From Larix kaempferi (Eukaryota > Streptophyta > Pinopsida > Pinales > Pinaceae): a stretch of 64,000 bases of DNA. Within the stretch, counting starts at the first letter, position 1. Every line of letters begins with the position of its first letter. The DNA is taken from the NCBI GenBank assembly GCA_027924585.1, contig BSBM01000592.1, positions 5,934,001 through 5,998,000 of the forward strand, given 5' to 3'. Made by a program: the position numbers and the translations under genes. Positions 21,001-33,917 of this stretch are shown here, piece after piece. The notes below the pieces were generated by a model, which saw nothing but the letters and a program-made list of their open reading frames with translations, was not told the origin of the DNA and made no database searches.

Positions 21001-23328
21001 TAATCGGATTTGAACATGGGATTCACTTAGGAAATCTCGACCAATTACAAATTTTCTTAAATATTAGAATAATAATGAGAAATATCATTAAATATGGCGT
21101 TTCTTCTATCATTCATACTTTTTCAAAGGATAACCTAAATTAATGTCGATTTTATTTGATTTTGACTTGATTTTCCATGGAGAGAAGGGCATGTCCCTCA
21201 TCACTATATGATTACATTTTCTTAGTTACTCTTCTGGTAATAACTTGGTAGAAATGTTATTTATAAAAATAATAGAAACTTTATCAACAATATCAATCCC
21301 TCAAGTTGATGATAAATAGAGAGGCTATAAAAGATACTATATACAAACTCCTTTTTCTTATGATTCCTTCTCAACACTCTTTAATTCAACACACTTTTTT
21401 TAACTTGGTTAGATATTGTGTAATATTGCGATTATTTATCAATTTTAAATTGTGTAAATCACTCATAAAATTTAAGATCCATAATTCAATTGTATTATGA
21501 TACAATTTCTTAAATTATTTCCATATCCTTGTCTTTTCTATTAAATTATTAATCCCATCAAACACATCCATATCATTAGAGAATTTAAAGAAATCACTAT
21601 CCCTTATTTCTTTGATTCCATTTTTTTAAGTTTGATTCTATTTTTTCAAATGTATTGATTCTATTTTTTCAAATGTATTTTGCTCAACACAATCTACTTC
21701 ATTATCCATAACCACCTCATCTAAGTTTTTTATAATAAAAAGCAATTCAATTTTATACACCCAATCATTATGTTTTTCCCCATCTAGCTTAACTTCCTAG
21801 AATGTACACAAGTTCATCACCATTTTTCAAGCAATTTACTAACAAAGGATGCTAATAACTTCTTTAGACCAAATACTACATGGAATTCAACTCTAGAAAA
21901 ACTGAAAACATGGAATTGTGTGTGCTATATCATGTCTCTTTAACCAACTTATCCATTAATCAAATGGGAAAGCATTATATATATATATATACTCAATTTT
22001 TTTTAAATGACCCTTATTCAAATTCTAATTAATCACTTAAAACAAATATGGCTTCTTGTTACACCTTGCCAAGTGCTACCTTAGTGACTTTAACTTGGTG
22101 TTGTCTTAGTAATTGCAATTAATAAATATTCACCCATTGCAAAGAGTGCCTCATTCCATGATCTCTTTCTCTAATTAAACTTGTTGACTTGCTCTAATTG
22201 GAATAGTCTCATCTAGCAATGAGTGATGGAAGTAATTTGCAGCCTTTTCTACATGCAAAATAAACTTAAAACAAACTAAATGTAAATAATGTGATCTCTA
22301 TGAGTGTAAACAACTTTATTCAATCGTCTCTCTTTCAAGGATTGATCTTTATAACAATTTATCCTCCAAGCATACTTTACACTGGCCTATTTATTAATGA
22401 CTAATGAGTGGTTGAAAAAATCTATTCATCTATTTCCCTATGGTCAATTGAGTAACTATAAATTTCTCTCCCTATCAATCAAGCAACACAAAATTCCTCG
22501 CAATCAATTGGGATAAATAAAATAGAATTAGTGTAGACAAAGATATATGCTTAAAAAGAACAACAAAAAATAAATTAGTTTAGTCTCCTTAACCATACCT
22601 TATTAAAAAAAATGAAACTAAATTATTGGGGTGACTACATTTTTCCTTGCAAATTTAAGAATTAGGTTTTTTATCATTTCTCTAACAATGTCACCAGAAA
22701 TCAGTTTTAAACAACATTTTTTCTCCAAAACATCAAATATACAGACATTCACACTTTTAACAAAGTCACTATACTACTCACACATCCTAGTATCAAACAT
22801 GTTCTATGATAAAAGCAAAACATATAATTGAAACCTCAAAATTGTACCAAAGGCATTATCTATATTTGTAGTATAATATATGCAAAGATTTAAACCTTTG
22901 AATTTTTTGAAAAGCATATGCAAAAGTTAAAATAGTGTAGACATTCATAAAAAAATCAATACACAATGCATTTGTTTCTTAATAACCACTAAATCCTACC
23001 AAAAAATTTTGATTTTTAGAATGAGAAATCACTTGGAGCTTTTGAAAACTAACATTAATTTTAAAACAATGCCATTGAATATGTTTCTAAATGCATATTT
23101 GAAATGCAACTTCAACAAATTTATTTGAATGTTTATTTCACATCTTTATTAAAAAGAGAAAATGATATATATATAATTTTTGTGCTTTATTGTTAACAAT
23201 AATATTTAAAATGTAAAATTAATTTTAAAGCAATGCCATGTAATATGTTTCTAAATACATATTTAAAGTTCAACTTCAATAAATTTATTTTTGAATGTTT
23301 ATGCCACATCTTTATTAAATAGAGAAAA

Positions 23329-23374
<46 letters not shown>

Positions 23375-23500
23375 TTTTTGTGCTTTATTATTAACAATAA
23401 TATTTAAAATGTAAAATTGACTTATTGGAAACTCCAACATCAACTTATAAGAACTATGAATCTCCTTATTGAGTTGAACATTGGAAATGTTTTTTCGAGA
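21001..23500. other. AT-rich non-coding stretch
   Basis: No gene recognised. A (TA)n run lies at about 21973-21989 and a longer one at 23330-23372. A segment near 23.02-23.20 kb (TTTTAAAACAATGCCATTGA...TGTGCTTTATTGTTAACAA) recurs at 23.21-23.40 kb, a tandem duplication of about 185 bp whose second copy carries the longer TA run. Confidence 0.5.
23330..23372. repeat. (TA)n microsatellite
   Basis: About 21 TA dinucleotides, expanded relative to the short TA run at the matching place in the upstream duplicate (about 23165). Confidence 0.95.
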
Positions 23501-23521
23501 TTAATGTGCGGCAACTTTGTT

Positions 23522-23789
23522 TTTTTTTTTTTAACCATGGGAACAGCAACCCCCCAAGGGTATATCCAACAGCCCGCAAGCCAGATATACCAGAAACTTG
23601 TGACTCGGCAGGGGCCGAGACGTCCCGAGACCCTTTATCCCAAGGGAGAGCCTCTATCCTAGGGGTTGCCTACCCTTCGAGCCTTGTCACAGCGGGCCAA
23701 TGAGCAACCCTACCCCCCGCCGGTTTTGAACCTGTGACCTCCTCAGAGATAACACATGTTCTTAACCATTAGGCCCACTCAGATGCTCT
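23522..23789 (-). mobile_element. Full-length tRNA-derived SINE
   Basis: Minus-strand insertion of 268 bp. On the minus strand it starts GAGCATCTGAGTGGGCCT, with an A box (plus 23761-23777) and a B box (complement of GGTTTTGAACCT, 23722-23733), then a tRNA-unrelated body and a poly(A) tail (poly(T) on plus, from about 23521). It is flanked by 18-bp duplications (23504-23521 and 23790-23807, ATGTGCGGCAACTTTGTT). A second, partial family member is at 16302. Partner machinery would be supplied by a LINE. Confidence 0.9.
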
Positions 23790-23807
23790 ATGTGCGGCAA
23801 CTTTGTT

Positions 23808-25382
23808 AATGCAAAACTTTTTATACCATATGGGGAAAGATCTTTTACATGAAAATTTCACATAACTTTCAAAAATTGCCATTGACCTTATGTCGAGAAA
23901 TTGCATTGGATTAACCATGCATTCTAAGAATGTTGTGGCTTCTAATTTTTTTTTCTTGGTTGATACTATCATACATGGCATTGGAAACTTGCATTTAAAT
24001 CCTCATGTTTCATCTACCTCAATGGACACATCTCTCATCAACCTAGATTGCATTCCTTCAACATTTTGTATAATATGCACATCTTCATATATTCATTTGT
24101 TGCAAAGCCTACGTCCCCAACAACAACACTAAAATGTCATATTTATATATATATATCTTCATAAATTATGCAACCTTTATACATGTATAGCATTTTGCAA
24201 CAAAACTAATAAATTAGAGATTAAATGTCAAATTTATAAACAAAACCGTAAATTAATCAAGAAAGTATAATAAAACAATGTTGAATGTGTTTTTACATAT
24301 AAAATTCTCATATCATGTCTCTCACCAAAATATCCAAACTTCAATTAAAAAATAAAAGAAAAAATACATTTCTAATTTTCCTTTGATAAATATAAACACA
24401 TTGAGGATTTGAGAAAGCAAAACATTGTTTATCCACTCCACCCATAGTTTATCCACACCCATCCATAACAATTACACTATTAAACCATAAATAAATCATA
24501 TGCTAAAAAGGTGGTCACTCGAAAGATAATATGATTAAAACTAGCATACCCCCAAGCCTATCTAGTGAATCTATGGAGGAGATGAAATTTAAAGGAAAAT
24601 TCTAGTGCAATTACTAATAAGTAATAATTAGAAACCTATGTAATCCATAGCAAGTGAAATGAAATGTACATTATTTTTCCATACCAAAAAAATATACATA
24701 TTATTAGATTTATCAAATTTCACTCTAATTATATTTTAATCAACATAGATATTTTCATTTAGGAGAGAAAGTGTAGAAAATAAATTTACTCAATTTAATA
24801 TATACAAATAATTTACATTTGGAACCGTTAAATAAATTAAAACATAACCTTAACATACAGAAATAAAAATCCAATACAAATTAATACTTAGCTCAATAAT
24901 GCATTCCTACGTGCAATATGCATGTAATATAGTCATAAAAAATGACATAAAAACTAATCTAATTATAAAAAATGACATAAAAAATGAAGTATTCCAGTCA
25001 ACGCAATTGATTACTACCAAGATTAAGTTGTGACTTTGGAAAGCATGGTAAGATTAAGCAAACATTGAATGAAATTTATTATTAAAATGAATAAAAATGT
25101 GGCATCCAGAAGCTTTCTTGCATTAATTGGATTAAGCAAGCATTTTTTTTTTCAGTTTAACATATATGTTATGCCCACAAAGTACTTTTATTCGCGTGAT
25201 CCTTTACCCAATGTAATATTTTATTGAATTCAGTCATGATGGAGATTTGAGACAGACTGTAGAACCAGGCTTACATTGTTACTTATCATTATTCCTCCAA
25301 CCGGCACAAAGTTTGTCGAGCATATAGTTATCAAAATGGATTATGGGTTTAATTTTTATTATTAAAATCATTGATATTGTTA
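23808..25382. other. AT-rich non-coding stretch
   Basis: No gene or clear element recognised; ends at the copia insertion with CATAT duplication. Confidence 0.5.
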
Positions 25383-25387
25383 CATAT

Positions 25388-25585
25388 TGTCAGGTAATAA
25401 ATCCTAGATATCTTTTCCATTCACCAAGCATGTCAATATATACAAGGTTTTATGACCTTTGGTTTTCAGCTTCCAAAAGGTCCGTTCAAGACTCTTTATC
25501 TTCCTACATCTATTCGTCTTCATTGTATTTATTTACATATGTACATAATATGTGGAGCTATAATCCGAGGATTAAGCTTTCAACA
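25388..25585 (-). repeat. 3' LTR of the 25-31 kb copia element
   Basis: Edges TG...CA (on plus TGTCAGG...TTTCAACA). It matches the LTR at 31056-31260 throughout with scattered changes. Confidence 0.9.
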
Positions 25586-27390
25586 CTCCCCCCCTTAATC
25601 CGAAGGAGAGTTTGTAAGACCGAGCATGGTTCTAAATCTTTCAAACTTTTCTCGTCCAAGTGATTTGGTGAATATATTTGCAGTTTTATCATTAGTGGAA
25701 CAATGGTGTAAATGAACTGTCTTGGCCTCTACATGATGTCGAATCAGATGATACTTTGTGTTGATATGTTTGGTTCAATCATGGAATTTAGGATTCTTGG
25801 CCAACTTGATTGCAGAAGTGTTGTCAGTCAAAAGTGGAGTGGAGACTTCTTGTTTCTCTTGCAAATCTTCAAGTATCTTCCTAAGCCACACAATCTCTTT
25901 GGTTGCTTCTACAGCTGCTACATATTCTTCCTATGTTGTTGAATCTACTCGAACTGATTGTTTGTGTGATATCCAAGAGATAGTTGTTGATCCAAGACTC
26001 ATCGTGTATCCAGAAGTGGATACCCCTGTTTCTTTGTCATCATCGAAGTTTGAATCAGAGTACCCAATAAGTCTGAAGTCATCCACCTTAGAATATCTGA
26101 GTCCAAAGTCTTGAGTCCCTTTCAAGTATCTTAGAACTCTATTTGTTGCAAACCAATGTCCTTCACAAGGTTTGTGCATGAACCTTGAAAGAATGCTAAC
26201 AACATAAGAAATATCTGGTCTTGTGGTAGTAAGGTAGATAAGGCTTCCTGCAAGCTATCAGTAGTTGGTTTCATCCTCGAGTTATTTTCCTTCACTTGAT
26301 GTGAGCTTTAGCTTTTATTCCATGGGAGTTGAGAGCGGATTGCAATCTGTCATCCCAAATTTGTTCAACGGTTCTCCAATATATTTTTTCTGAGCAATGA
26401 AAATGTACTTAGGATTTTGAGTCACTTCAAATCCTAAGTAATAGTGAAGATGTCTCAGATCAGTCATTTAAAAGCCTTTCCTTAAGTATTTCTTTATGGA
26501 TGCTATATAACTTTCATTGTTCCATGTCATCAAAAGATCATCCACATATATTACAAGAAACACAACAGATCTTCCAACTTTTTTTACAAATAGCGTTGCG
26601 TCGTCAATATTGTAATGTTTGAAATCATCTTTAGAAGATGCTCGGTTATCTTTTCAGACCATGCTCGAGGTGCTTGTTTTAAGCCATACAAGGACTTGAC
26701 AAGTTTGCATACCTTGTGTTCTTGTCCCTTCACAACAAAACCTTCGGGTTGAGACATGAAGACATTTTCTTTCAAGTCTCCATTCAAAAATGCAGTCTTT
26801 ACATCCATCTGATTTACTTTCTAACCATTTTGTGTAGCTAAGGAAAGTATAGTGCGGATGGTGCCCCATTTTGTTGTGGGAGAGAACGTTTCTTGATAGT
26901 CAATCCATTCTTTCTGTGCATAGCCTTTTGCCACGAGCCTTGCTTTATGTTTTTCAAGTGAGCCATATGATTTGTATTTGTTCTTGTACACCTAGTTGTT
27001 TCCAATTGGTTTGGTTCCGACTGGAGGATCGACCAGCTTCCAAGTTCCATTCTTTATGAGTGCATCATACTCATTCTACATGGCTTCTTTCCACTCATAA
27101 TGAGTAGTATCCTCTTCAAAGGAAGTTGGTTCAACTTTATCAGAAAAATTCAATTCACAATCAAATGAGACATCCATGTCATCACCTGAGTTCTCTGCAT
27201 TTCCTCCATCTTCTTGTCTAGTTGAGATTCTTGTTCCCGTCTTTCCTACTTCATCTGCACAAACACTTTCAAGTGTCTTTGTGGCCCATTTCGGAATATT
27301 CCTTGATGATCCAGGTTGATCAACTGGTGGTGCATTATTCTCTTATAGGTTCAATCTTCTAGTCCTCTCCATCACATCATCAGTTGCGTC
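25586..27390 (-). pseudogene. Copia reverse transcriptase and RNase H
   Basis: Reading leftwards: KLVDPPVGTKPIG near 27.03 kb, then [14 protein letters not shown], the frame 26808-26584 ([28 protein letters not shown]), the active-site box YVDDLL near 26.54 kb, SLIYLTTTRPDISYVV near 26.22 kb, the frame 26179-25931 with LIGYSDSNFDDD (RNase H Asp), and LAKNPKF plus NIFTKSLGREKFERF near 25.65 kb. At least seven stops or small breaks interrupt it. The order is normal for copia. Confidence 0.85.
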
Positions 27391-27392
27391 TC

Positions 27393-28904
27393 TCATTCAG
27401 TTGAAGTGGCAGGAACTTCTTCTTCAGCATTCTCTTCATAACGGGTTGTTGGTGCTACTTCAAATGGAAATTCCATGGATTGATACAAGATAGGGATCCC
27501 CCCTTCAATATGTGGAATTTCATTATCACATTCATAATATGTCTTTATATAAGCAAACCTCTCCAGACAATCAAGTTGTCTTTCAATAGACTTGTCATTT
27601 TTATTAGTTTCAAGAAAAATGACATCTCTGAAAATAACAAACTTTTTGTTTACCTCATCATAAAGATGATATGCCTTGGATGTTTCTGAGTACCCCAAGA
27701 AGATACATCTTCTGCGTCTAGCACCAATCTTGTTTCTTTGCTCCTTTGGTATTAAGGCATAGCAGACGGAACCAAAAATTTTGAAATTCCTAACCGAAGG
27801 AAGATGGCCAAACCACATTTCATGTGGAGTCTTATCTTCTAGAACATGAGAAGGAATTCTATTTCTCAAATATGTTGTGCATAGGACTGCATCACCCCAA
27901 AACATTAGCTTCACATTCTTGAAAAACATCATTGATCGTGATGTATTCATTAAGGTTCTATTCATCCTTTCTGCTACACCGTTTTGTTGGAGATTGTAAG
28001 GAATTATAGTTTGATGTGTAATTCCATGTTTGCAAATATAGTATTCAAATGCCTTAGATGTGTATTCTTTACCATTATCATATCTGAATGTAACAATACG
28101 TACTTGTGCTTGATTTTCTATCAATGCATGAAACTTCTTGAAAGTTTGAAATGCTTCAAATTTTGTATTCAACAAATACACCCAACACATTCTACTATAA
28201 TCATCAACAAATGTCATAATGTACCTATTACCATTTGCAGAAGGAATAGGCACAGGGCCACATAAGTTAGAATGAACTAGTTCTAACTTTCTACATGCTC
28301 TGAATTTTGACTCTGGAAATGGTTGCTTACTATGTTTGCCTAGTATGCATGCATCACACTTGTTCCTTTGCTTATGAATGGTGGGAAAACCAAATACACC
28401 ATTATTTCTTAACAATCTAAGAATGTTGTAATTAAGATGACCAAATCTAGCATGCCATAATAAACTGGATGACATATTACCTTCTTCATGCTGAGAGATA
28501 TAGGCAAAGTTCTGAATTCTTGCAGAAAAGCCTCTCAACTTTAATAGTTGTCCATCTTCATAACCAGTCATGACGACCTTGTTGTCATAGGATTTTCTTA
28601 TCTCCACAATCCCATCAAACATGTGGATGGAATGGCCTTGCTGTCGAATCTGCACCAAGGACAACAATCTTCTCTGCAACTGAGGAAGATAGAGAACATT
28701 CTTTAATATGAAATCAGGGAATCCAGGTAACTTTATCCTGATTGAGCTAATTCCCTGTGGTTTGAGGCTATATTTATCTGCAAAGTATACTATTCCATTC
28801 GCAATGTCATTCAGTTCTACAAAGCAATCTTTTCTAAAAGTCATATGAGATGTTGCACCAGTATCAAGCATCCAACAATCTTTGTAAGGTGAAAGAAAAG
28901 TCAT
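27393..28904 (-). pseudogene. Copia protease and integrase, 503-codon open part
   Basis: Starts in the protease (CWMLDTGATSHMTFRK, active-site DTG), then the pre-integrase zinc region (LLWHARFGHLN...CDACILGKH) and the integrase core. The first catalytic position reads LVHSNLCGP, so Asp has become Asn; the second is YDNGKEYTS (Asp) and the Glu is NGVAERMNRTL. The stretch IPSHVLEDKTPHEMWFG...FGSVCYALIPKEQRNK is the usual copia region after the core. The Asp-to-Asn change should abolish strand transfer although the frame is long. Confidence 0.9.
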
Positions 28905-29843
28905 TCCATTAATTCCAAGATTACAATGTGCAACAATACAATGAGTAGGATCAGGGGTTTTACCACCCTCTTGGTTTTTATTCTTTTCTTCTTTATTTTG
29001 TCTACCTTTGATGGAGTTCCACGATAACCAGCACTAATCTGCTTCATGTCCATTCTTTCCGCAGCGTGTGCACTTCACATATGATCTTTTGCTAGGGTTG
29101 TTTCTTCCTCCTCTTCCTCTGAAATTTCTTCTTCCTTTGCCTATTTTGCTGCTATCTCCCCTGAAAGAGTCTTTAGGCTTGTTCTTTTCTTTATGAGAAA
29201 AGCAAAGAGAGTCTGTAGTACTTTCACTTGTCTTCTTCCCAAAAGCTTTCTCTCTGTCTGCAATCTTTTCTACCAGAACTTCAAAGGTAAAGTCTTTGAA
29301 CATGTCGCTTACTTGCAAGAATTCAAGGTAGTTTGAGTGAGTGGGATACATAGATTTTACAAATGTTGCAAGTGGAAGGTCTGGTTTCATACCAGAAGCT
29401 TGAATCTTGTGCATGATGGATTTTATTTCAGATGCGACCATCGTGGCGCCACTATCTTTTACTTCAAGAATGAATAATTTTAGCATTAATTGAATGATTT
29501 CCATTTCAGAGTGCGAATCATACAGATTTTTTAGAGTTTTTAAGGCTTCATAACATCTCTTTTCAGGAAGAATATGCTGGCTCACCTCTTCACTGACAGT
29601 GGAATAAATCATAGCCAATGCTTTCTTGTCTCTGGATTGTCAAATAGCAAGTTCTTTCTCTGTTAAAGGGGGATTTGGAGGTGAAGAGATGGCAGTGCCT
29701 TCCTAGGTGATGGTGGTCTTTCCTTCGCATATGTTGTCCCATAAATCGTTGTAGACATACACAGCTTTGATCTTTCTCCACCATTCCGAAAATGTATCTT
29801 TGTCGATAAGTGTAGAACCAACAACATATGCTATAGAATGCAT
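28905..29843 (-). pseudogene. Copia Gag
   Basis: The start is at about 29843 (MHSIAYVVGS...), with two in-frame stops between 29.65 and 29.72 kb. The open part 29618-29034 contains the UBN2-type Gag core (CYEALKTLKNLYDSHSEMEI) and a basic stretch. A CCHC zinc knuckle (CTRCGKNGHEAD) follows, with a stop right before its final Cys. About 1.2 kb of non-coding leader separates gag from the primer site at 31.04 kb. Confidence 0.8.
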
Positions 29844-31055
29844 CTTGAACCTATAACTTACACAATACTTGAGCAAAATATGGGATGCAAGTTTAAATTC
29901 TTGCTCCTTTGTTTATAGATTACAATATTTTGCAGTTGTCAAAAGTCTATAGCACTATTACAAATTTCCTTCTCTCAAATACAGTGATTTTCACAAATAC
30001 ATAGAGTCTCTCCCTCTCAAAATGATTTTTATTAATTACAATGATACATGCGTAGCAATATCAACTCTCAAAGAACCTTTGTCTATTAATATAGCTCAAA
30101 TATTTATAAAGTATAGAATCTTTTAATGAATGCAGTATTAATCTCCACCGAAGGTAGGGTTTGTATTACAATTTCCAAAATTATTACCTCTGGATATTTA
30201 AATTGTAGTTCTTCCTCGTGGTCGAGGTGGTCTTTCCTTCGCAGATGATGATGATGCACAGAACGAAAACGAGCACCGCTTCTGTGACGATGATTCCGGT
30301 CGCTCGGTTCATCTTCCCCAACGTTTATGTTTCTAACTTTGGAACTAATAGAGGCCTTACTACTATGTTGGAACGTTAAATTACAGAAAAAGGTAGAAAA
30401 TAAATTTTTCCTTCCTCTTTCAAGCAGGAACTAGGAACTCAACACTTCACCACGCAGAACAGCACGCAGAAGCTGAAACTTGGAATCTTGCGGCACTTCT
30501 TCACGGGAGGTTGCAATCTTCCAAGCACGCAGATGGCAGCTCTTCACTTATGTAGAAGATGAGGTCGCAAGTCACAAACTTCTTTCCACGGAATGGCCCA
30601 ACGAGCAGGTCGCAGCCTTCACGTGAGAGGAGAGCCTTCAAGAACACGCAGCACAGGCTTCTGAGTCTTCACACATAATGGAGATCCCGTCTACCAAACG
30701 CAGCTCCACACTCAACGTAGAGATGGAGGCACAGTCCACCAGATTTTAGGGTTTACGCTAGAATAGCCAGCAATCTCAGTTGTAACCTCCGCTCAAAATT
30801 GGTCACGGATTAGGGTTTGTGTATGACGGCTAGCGTGAGGGAAGCTCTATGTGTAGTAATGAATGGAGAGTTGGTCTCTTTCTCAAGCAAGAGGGCAGAG
30901 AGGGCAGGAAATAGCAAAAACGTTCTCAGAATGTTCATGAGAAGGCGTAGAGATCATAAAAGTTGCAGAGGGCAAAAATGACCAGCGCAGGAGATAACAT
31001 TGGAGAACTGACCAGCTCAGGAGCACAGAAGTTATGGCAGATCTCTGATACCACA

Positions 31056-31260
31056 TGTCAGGTTATAACTCTCTGATATATTTTCCATTTTCCATTCACC
31101 AAGCATGTCAATATATACAAGGTTTTCTGACCTTTGGTTTTCACTTTCCAAAAGGTCTATTCAAGACTCTTTGTCTTCCTACATCTATCTGTCTTCATTT
31201 TATTTATTTACATATCTGCATAATATGTGTAGATATAATCCAACGATTACGCTTCCAACA
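31056..31260 (-). repeat. 5' LTR of the 25-31 kb copia element
   Basis: 205 bp, TG...CA edges, next to the tRNA primer site at 31043-31053 and the CATAT duplication at 31261. Confidence 0.9.
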
Positions 31261-31265
31261 CATAT

Positions 31266-32700
31266 CATTATTCTTCCACTTTACTAATTTCTAAATAATC
31301 AAGTTATGTTTCTCCGGCAGAGTATTCATTCCAACAAGGAATTAAAAAGAATTAAATGCATGGTTGTAGGGCCTTCTCTGGACACAAACAAAGTGAAAGT
31401 ATTAGCATTAGTAGTTGCAGTTTGTAATCAATGAAGCTCTTTAAACCTAGAATTTCATATCAGATGTTGATATACTAAATATCTTTAGAGAATGCAAATG
31501 GGATATTTCTCAATATTCACCATCGATCTTTTGAATTGAAGGTACTAGAACATATTCATATCCCTTCCCAGTGGCATTTTAGTGAAAAAAAGTCATGGGA
31601 TCCAGCTCATGACATACGTTTGTCTTCTGCTCATAGAGGCCAATTTCATAGAAAGCTTTACATACTGCTTCAGAGAATGGAACATGTAATCGTACACAAT
31701 ATCTGACATTTTCAAGGAAAGTAACGGATCAGTATAAGAGAAAACCAAAACGCCCCTATTCGCAGACATGAATTTGACCGGATTTGATTAAAAAATAGCC
31801 GGAAAAGAAGAGCCTTTTGGTGGATTTTTATCCTACGTGGCGGAATGGAACATGTAATCGTACACATCCTGACATTTTCAGCTCATTCACAATAAAAATG
31901 ATCTCTCCCTGCCTTTCCAATTTTTGTTGGCTACACGAAAACCGCCTACTATAAACTTACTACTCAAAGAGTTCAATTGAATTTTAGGTATGCAGCAGCA
32001 GACGTTAAAAAAATACCAATAATTTCATTCGGGAACAAGCCCTCGGTTGAATAAATCATAAAATATCGATTTTACAAGTAGAGTGGGCGAGTCACAAGCC
32101 AGAATGTACTTCAGGCTTACTGACCACGCGTTGCGTTCGATATTAATTATATACCTGATAGACAAATGATATTAATCACACAAAAAAATTCCCAAAACTC
32201 CATTGTAGCTCAACTGATTGTAGTTATGGTAAACTTAGTAGCTTCACGTTATTGAAAAAAGAAAGTCAATACTTGTTTTTGCATAGACGAGAGATTTTAC
32301 TCGTTACACCAGCTTGATTACGCGTATCCAGAAAAGAAGGCTATATCAAAATGCTCACAATATTCATAATAGTCATAACAATTAGTTTAAGAAATGGAAA
32401 CCTTCTTAATTGTTTGATTTAGAAGACTAATAACAATTAGTGTCGTTGAACCAACCATAATGTATAATTTAAATACATGTCAACAACTTCTTCACTTCAT
32501 CACTTTATTACATGAGAGCGGATTATAAAAAGAGAACATGTTTCATGTCGGCTATAAAAACTTGTCGAAACCAGCAATTCGCATTACCTCATTTGAGCAA
32601 AAAATTATGGGTGGACTGTGGGTTGTTGTCGAACTTAAGGTTCGGTTCGGCCTCCTCCAAGCACTACTTCAATTTTAAGAACTCGTTTAATACCAGAAAA
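31266..32700. other. Non-coding stretch, possibly the 5' flank of the PHD-finger pseudogene
   Basis: No gene. A 40-bp segment (GGAACATGTAATCGTACACA...TGACATTTTCA) occurs at 31678 and again at 31845, so the stretch has a local duplication of period about 167 bp. A phrase AACCAAAACGCCC at 31744 also recurs near 39881, beyond the pseudogene. Confidence 0.4.
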
Positions 32701-32729
32701 TTTCGCACAGTTGTTTGCATTCGCAGGTT

Positions 32730-32958
32730 ATTGTAGAGGCGTTGAAGAACTGCGAGAAGAGGTGAATGTCGCGCCAGGATACGAGGGATGCGGAGACGGT
32801 GTACATTGGACATATGGGTTTGCTGGATTTTGTATTCAAATCCCTCAATAATCGCATTGTTGGAGGTTAACCCGTTAACTAAAGTTCTAGAATGCATTAT
32901 ACAGTATAGAGGACGTGAACACGATGGTTACCACATGGAAGGGAATTAACGTCATGGA
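32730..32958 (+). pseudogene. PHD-finger gene fragment (MMD1-like), part left of the copia insertion
   Basis: The plus strand reads IVEALKNCEKR, a stop, MSRQDTRDAETVYIGHMGL and LLDFVFKSLNN, then after a frameshift NPLTKVLECIIQ. These match, from memory, the middle region of plant PHD-finger proteins of the MALE MEIOCYTE DEATH 1/DUET type (TRD..YIGDTGLLDFVLKSL...VNPVTKVLEY). Stops and frameshifts show decay. It breaks off at ATGGA, the target duplication of the copia element; the gene resumes at 39284. Confidence 0.65.
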
Positions 32959-33843
32959 TGTTGGAAAAATGAATTATGAGTTGATGGATTTCAAATCCCA
33001 TCCTCAGAGTCCGTAGAAGCTCAGAGATGTCATACTTTGTGCACACTTCCTTGTATTTATTCAGTCTTGGTTGTATTTTGCAAGTCAAAATTCTTAGGTA
33101 GAAATTAATTACAGTCTTTAATATAACTCAATAGCTTCCAAGTGAAGCGATCTCAAGTCTAAGTATATGTAGGAGAAGATAGTTTAAAAAAAAGAGCAAG
33201 AGAAAAAGGAGAAGAAGAAAAGGTTCGTGATATGTTCGTGAGCTCAAGCTCATAGTTGCTAAAAGTTGCCATGTTTTAATGCAGTAATATATAAGTCTAT
33301 AGTTTTATGTATTCATTCTCAATAATGTTGAATATTGCATGTCGCACATCTTTTCCAGATTTACCTGTGTGAATGTTGTTTACATTTACCGTTTGTAAAA
33401 GAAATCAAGATTTCCCAAATACTTCATCGTGGTAAAAGTTATGTTTTAAGGCGGAATAACTTCAAAAAAATATTTTGGTTCTTATGTCTTACAAAGAAAT
33501 ATTTTAATATAAAGCTTGTTTAAGAGTGGGATAGTCCAAGTTGAATCCCGGTGAAGTAAAAAGTTCTGCGAAGTAAAAGGTCGACAAAGTTAAAAGGTCT
33601 GCGAAGTAAAAAAATTTGTGTCGACAAAGTTAAGAGGTCCGCGAAGTAAAATGTTATGTGAAGTAAAGAGTCCCCGAAGTAAAAGCTCGTCGAAGTAAAT
33701 GCCCGTCGAAGTGAAGTCCTTGGCAAAGTAAAAGTTGGGGTTTCCTATTTTATGTCCGTTGAAGTACAAAGCAAAAGAAAAAAGAAAAATATATTTACTG
33801 CGTGGTTAATTCTTCTTGTCTGCGTAGTGTACTTTTCCCTTGA
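32959..33843 (+). repeat. 5' LTR of the 33-39 kb copia element
   Basis: Starts TGTTGGAAAAATGAATTA. It is 137 bp shorter than the 3' LTR because blocks present at about 38328-38348 and 38606-38680 are missing. Holds an array of degenerate CGAAGTAAA units at about 33537-33730. Confidence 0.9.
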
Positions 33844-33845
33844 TC

Positions 33846-33857
33846 TGGTATCAGAGC
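33846..33857 (+). other. Primer binding site (initiator tRNA-Met)
   Basis: TGGTATCAGAGC, two bases after the 5' LTR. Confidence 0.95.
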
Positions 33858-33917
33858 TCGGTTTACGAAGAGTAGAAACTCTATTTACAAAAAGGGGAAA
33901 AGTAATTAAAATTAAGA

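Larger units (their letters stand above)
25388..31260 (-). mobile_element. Ty1/copia retrotransposon, near full length, degraded
   Basis: 5873 bp, flanked by CATAT (25383-25387 and 31261-31265). LTRs: 25388-25585 (198 bp, 3') and 31056-31260 (205 bp, 5'). Primer site complement CTCTGATACCA at 31043-31053; polypurine tract (complement of CTCCCCCCCTTAATCC) right of 25585. The LTRs differ at around a tenth of positions including small indels, so the insertion is old. Gag and pol are interrupted by several stops. Confidence 0.92.

Noticed and set aside
26838-27050. Open frame on the minus strand in the 25-31 kb copia
   Set aside because: It is a shadow of the RT frame; conserved RT motifs read in a different phase.
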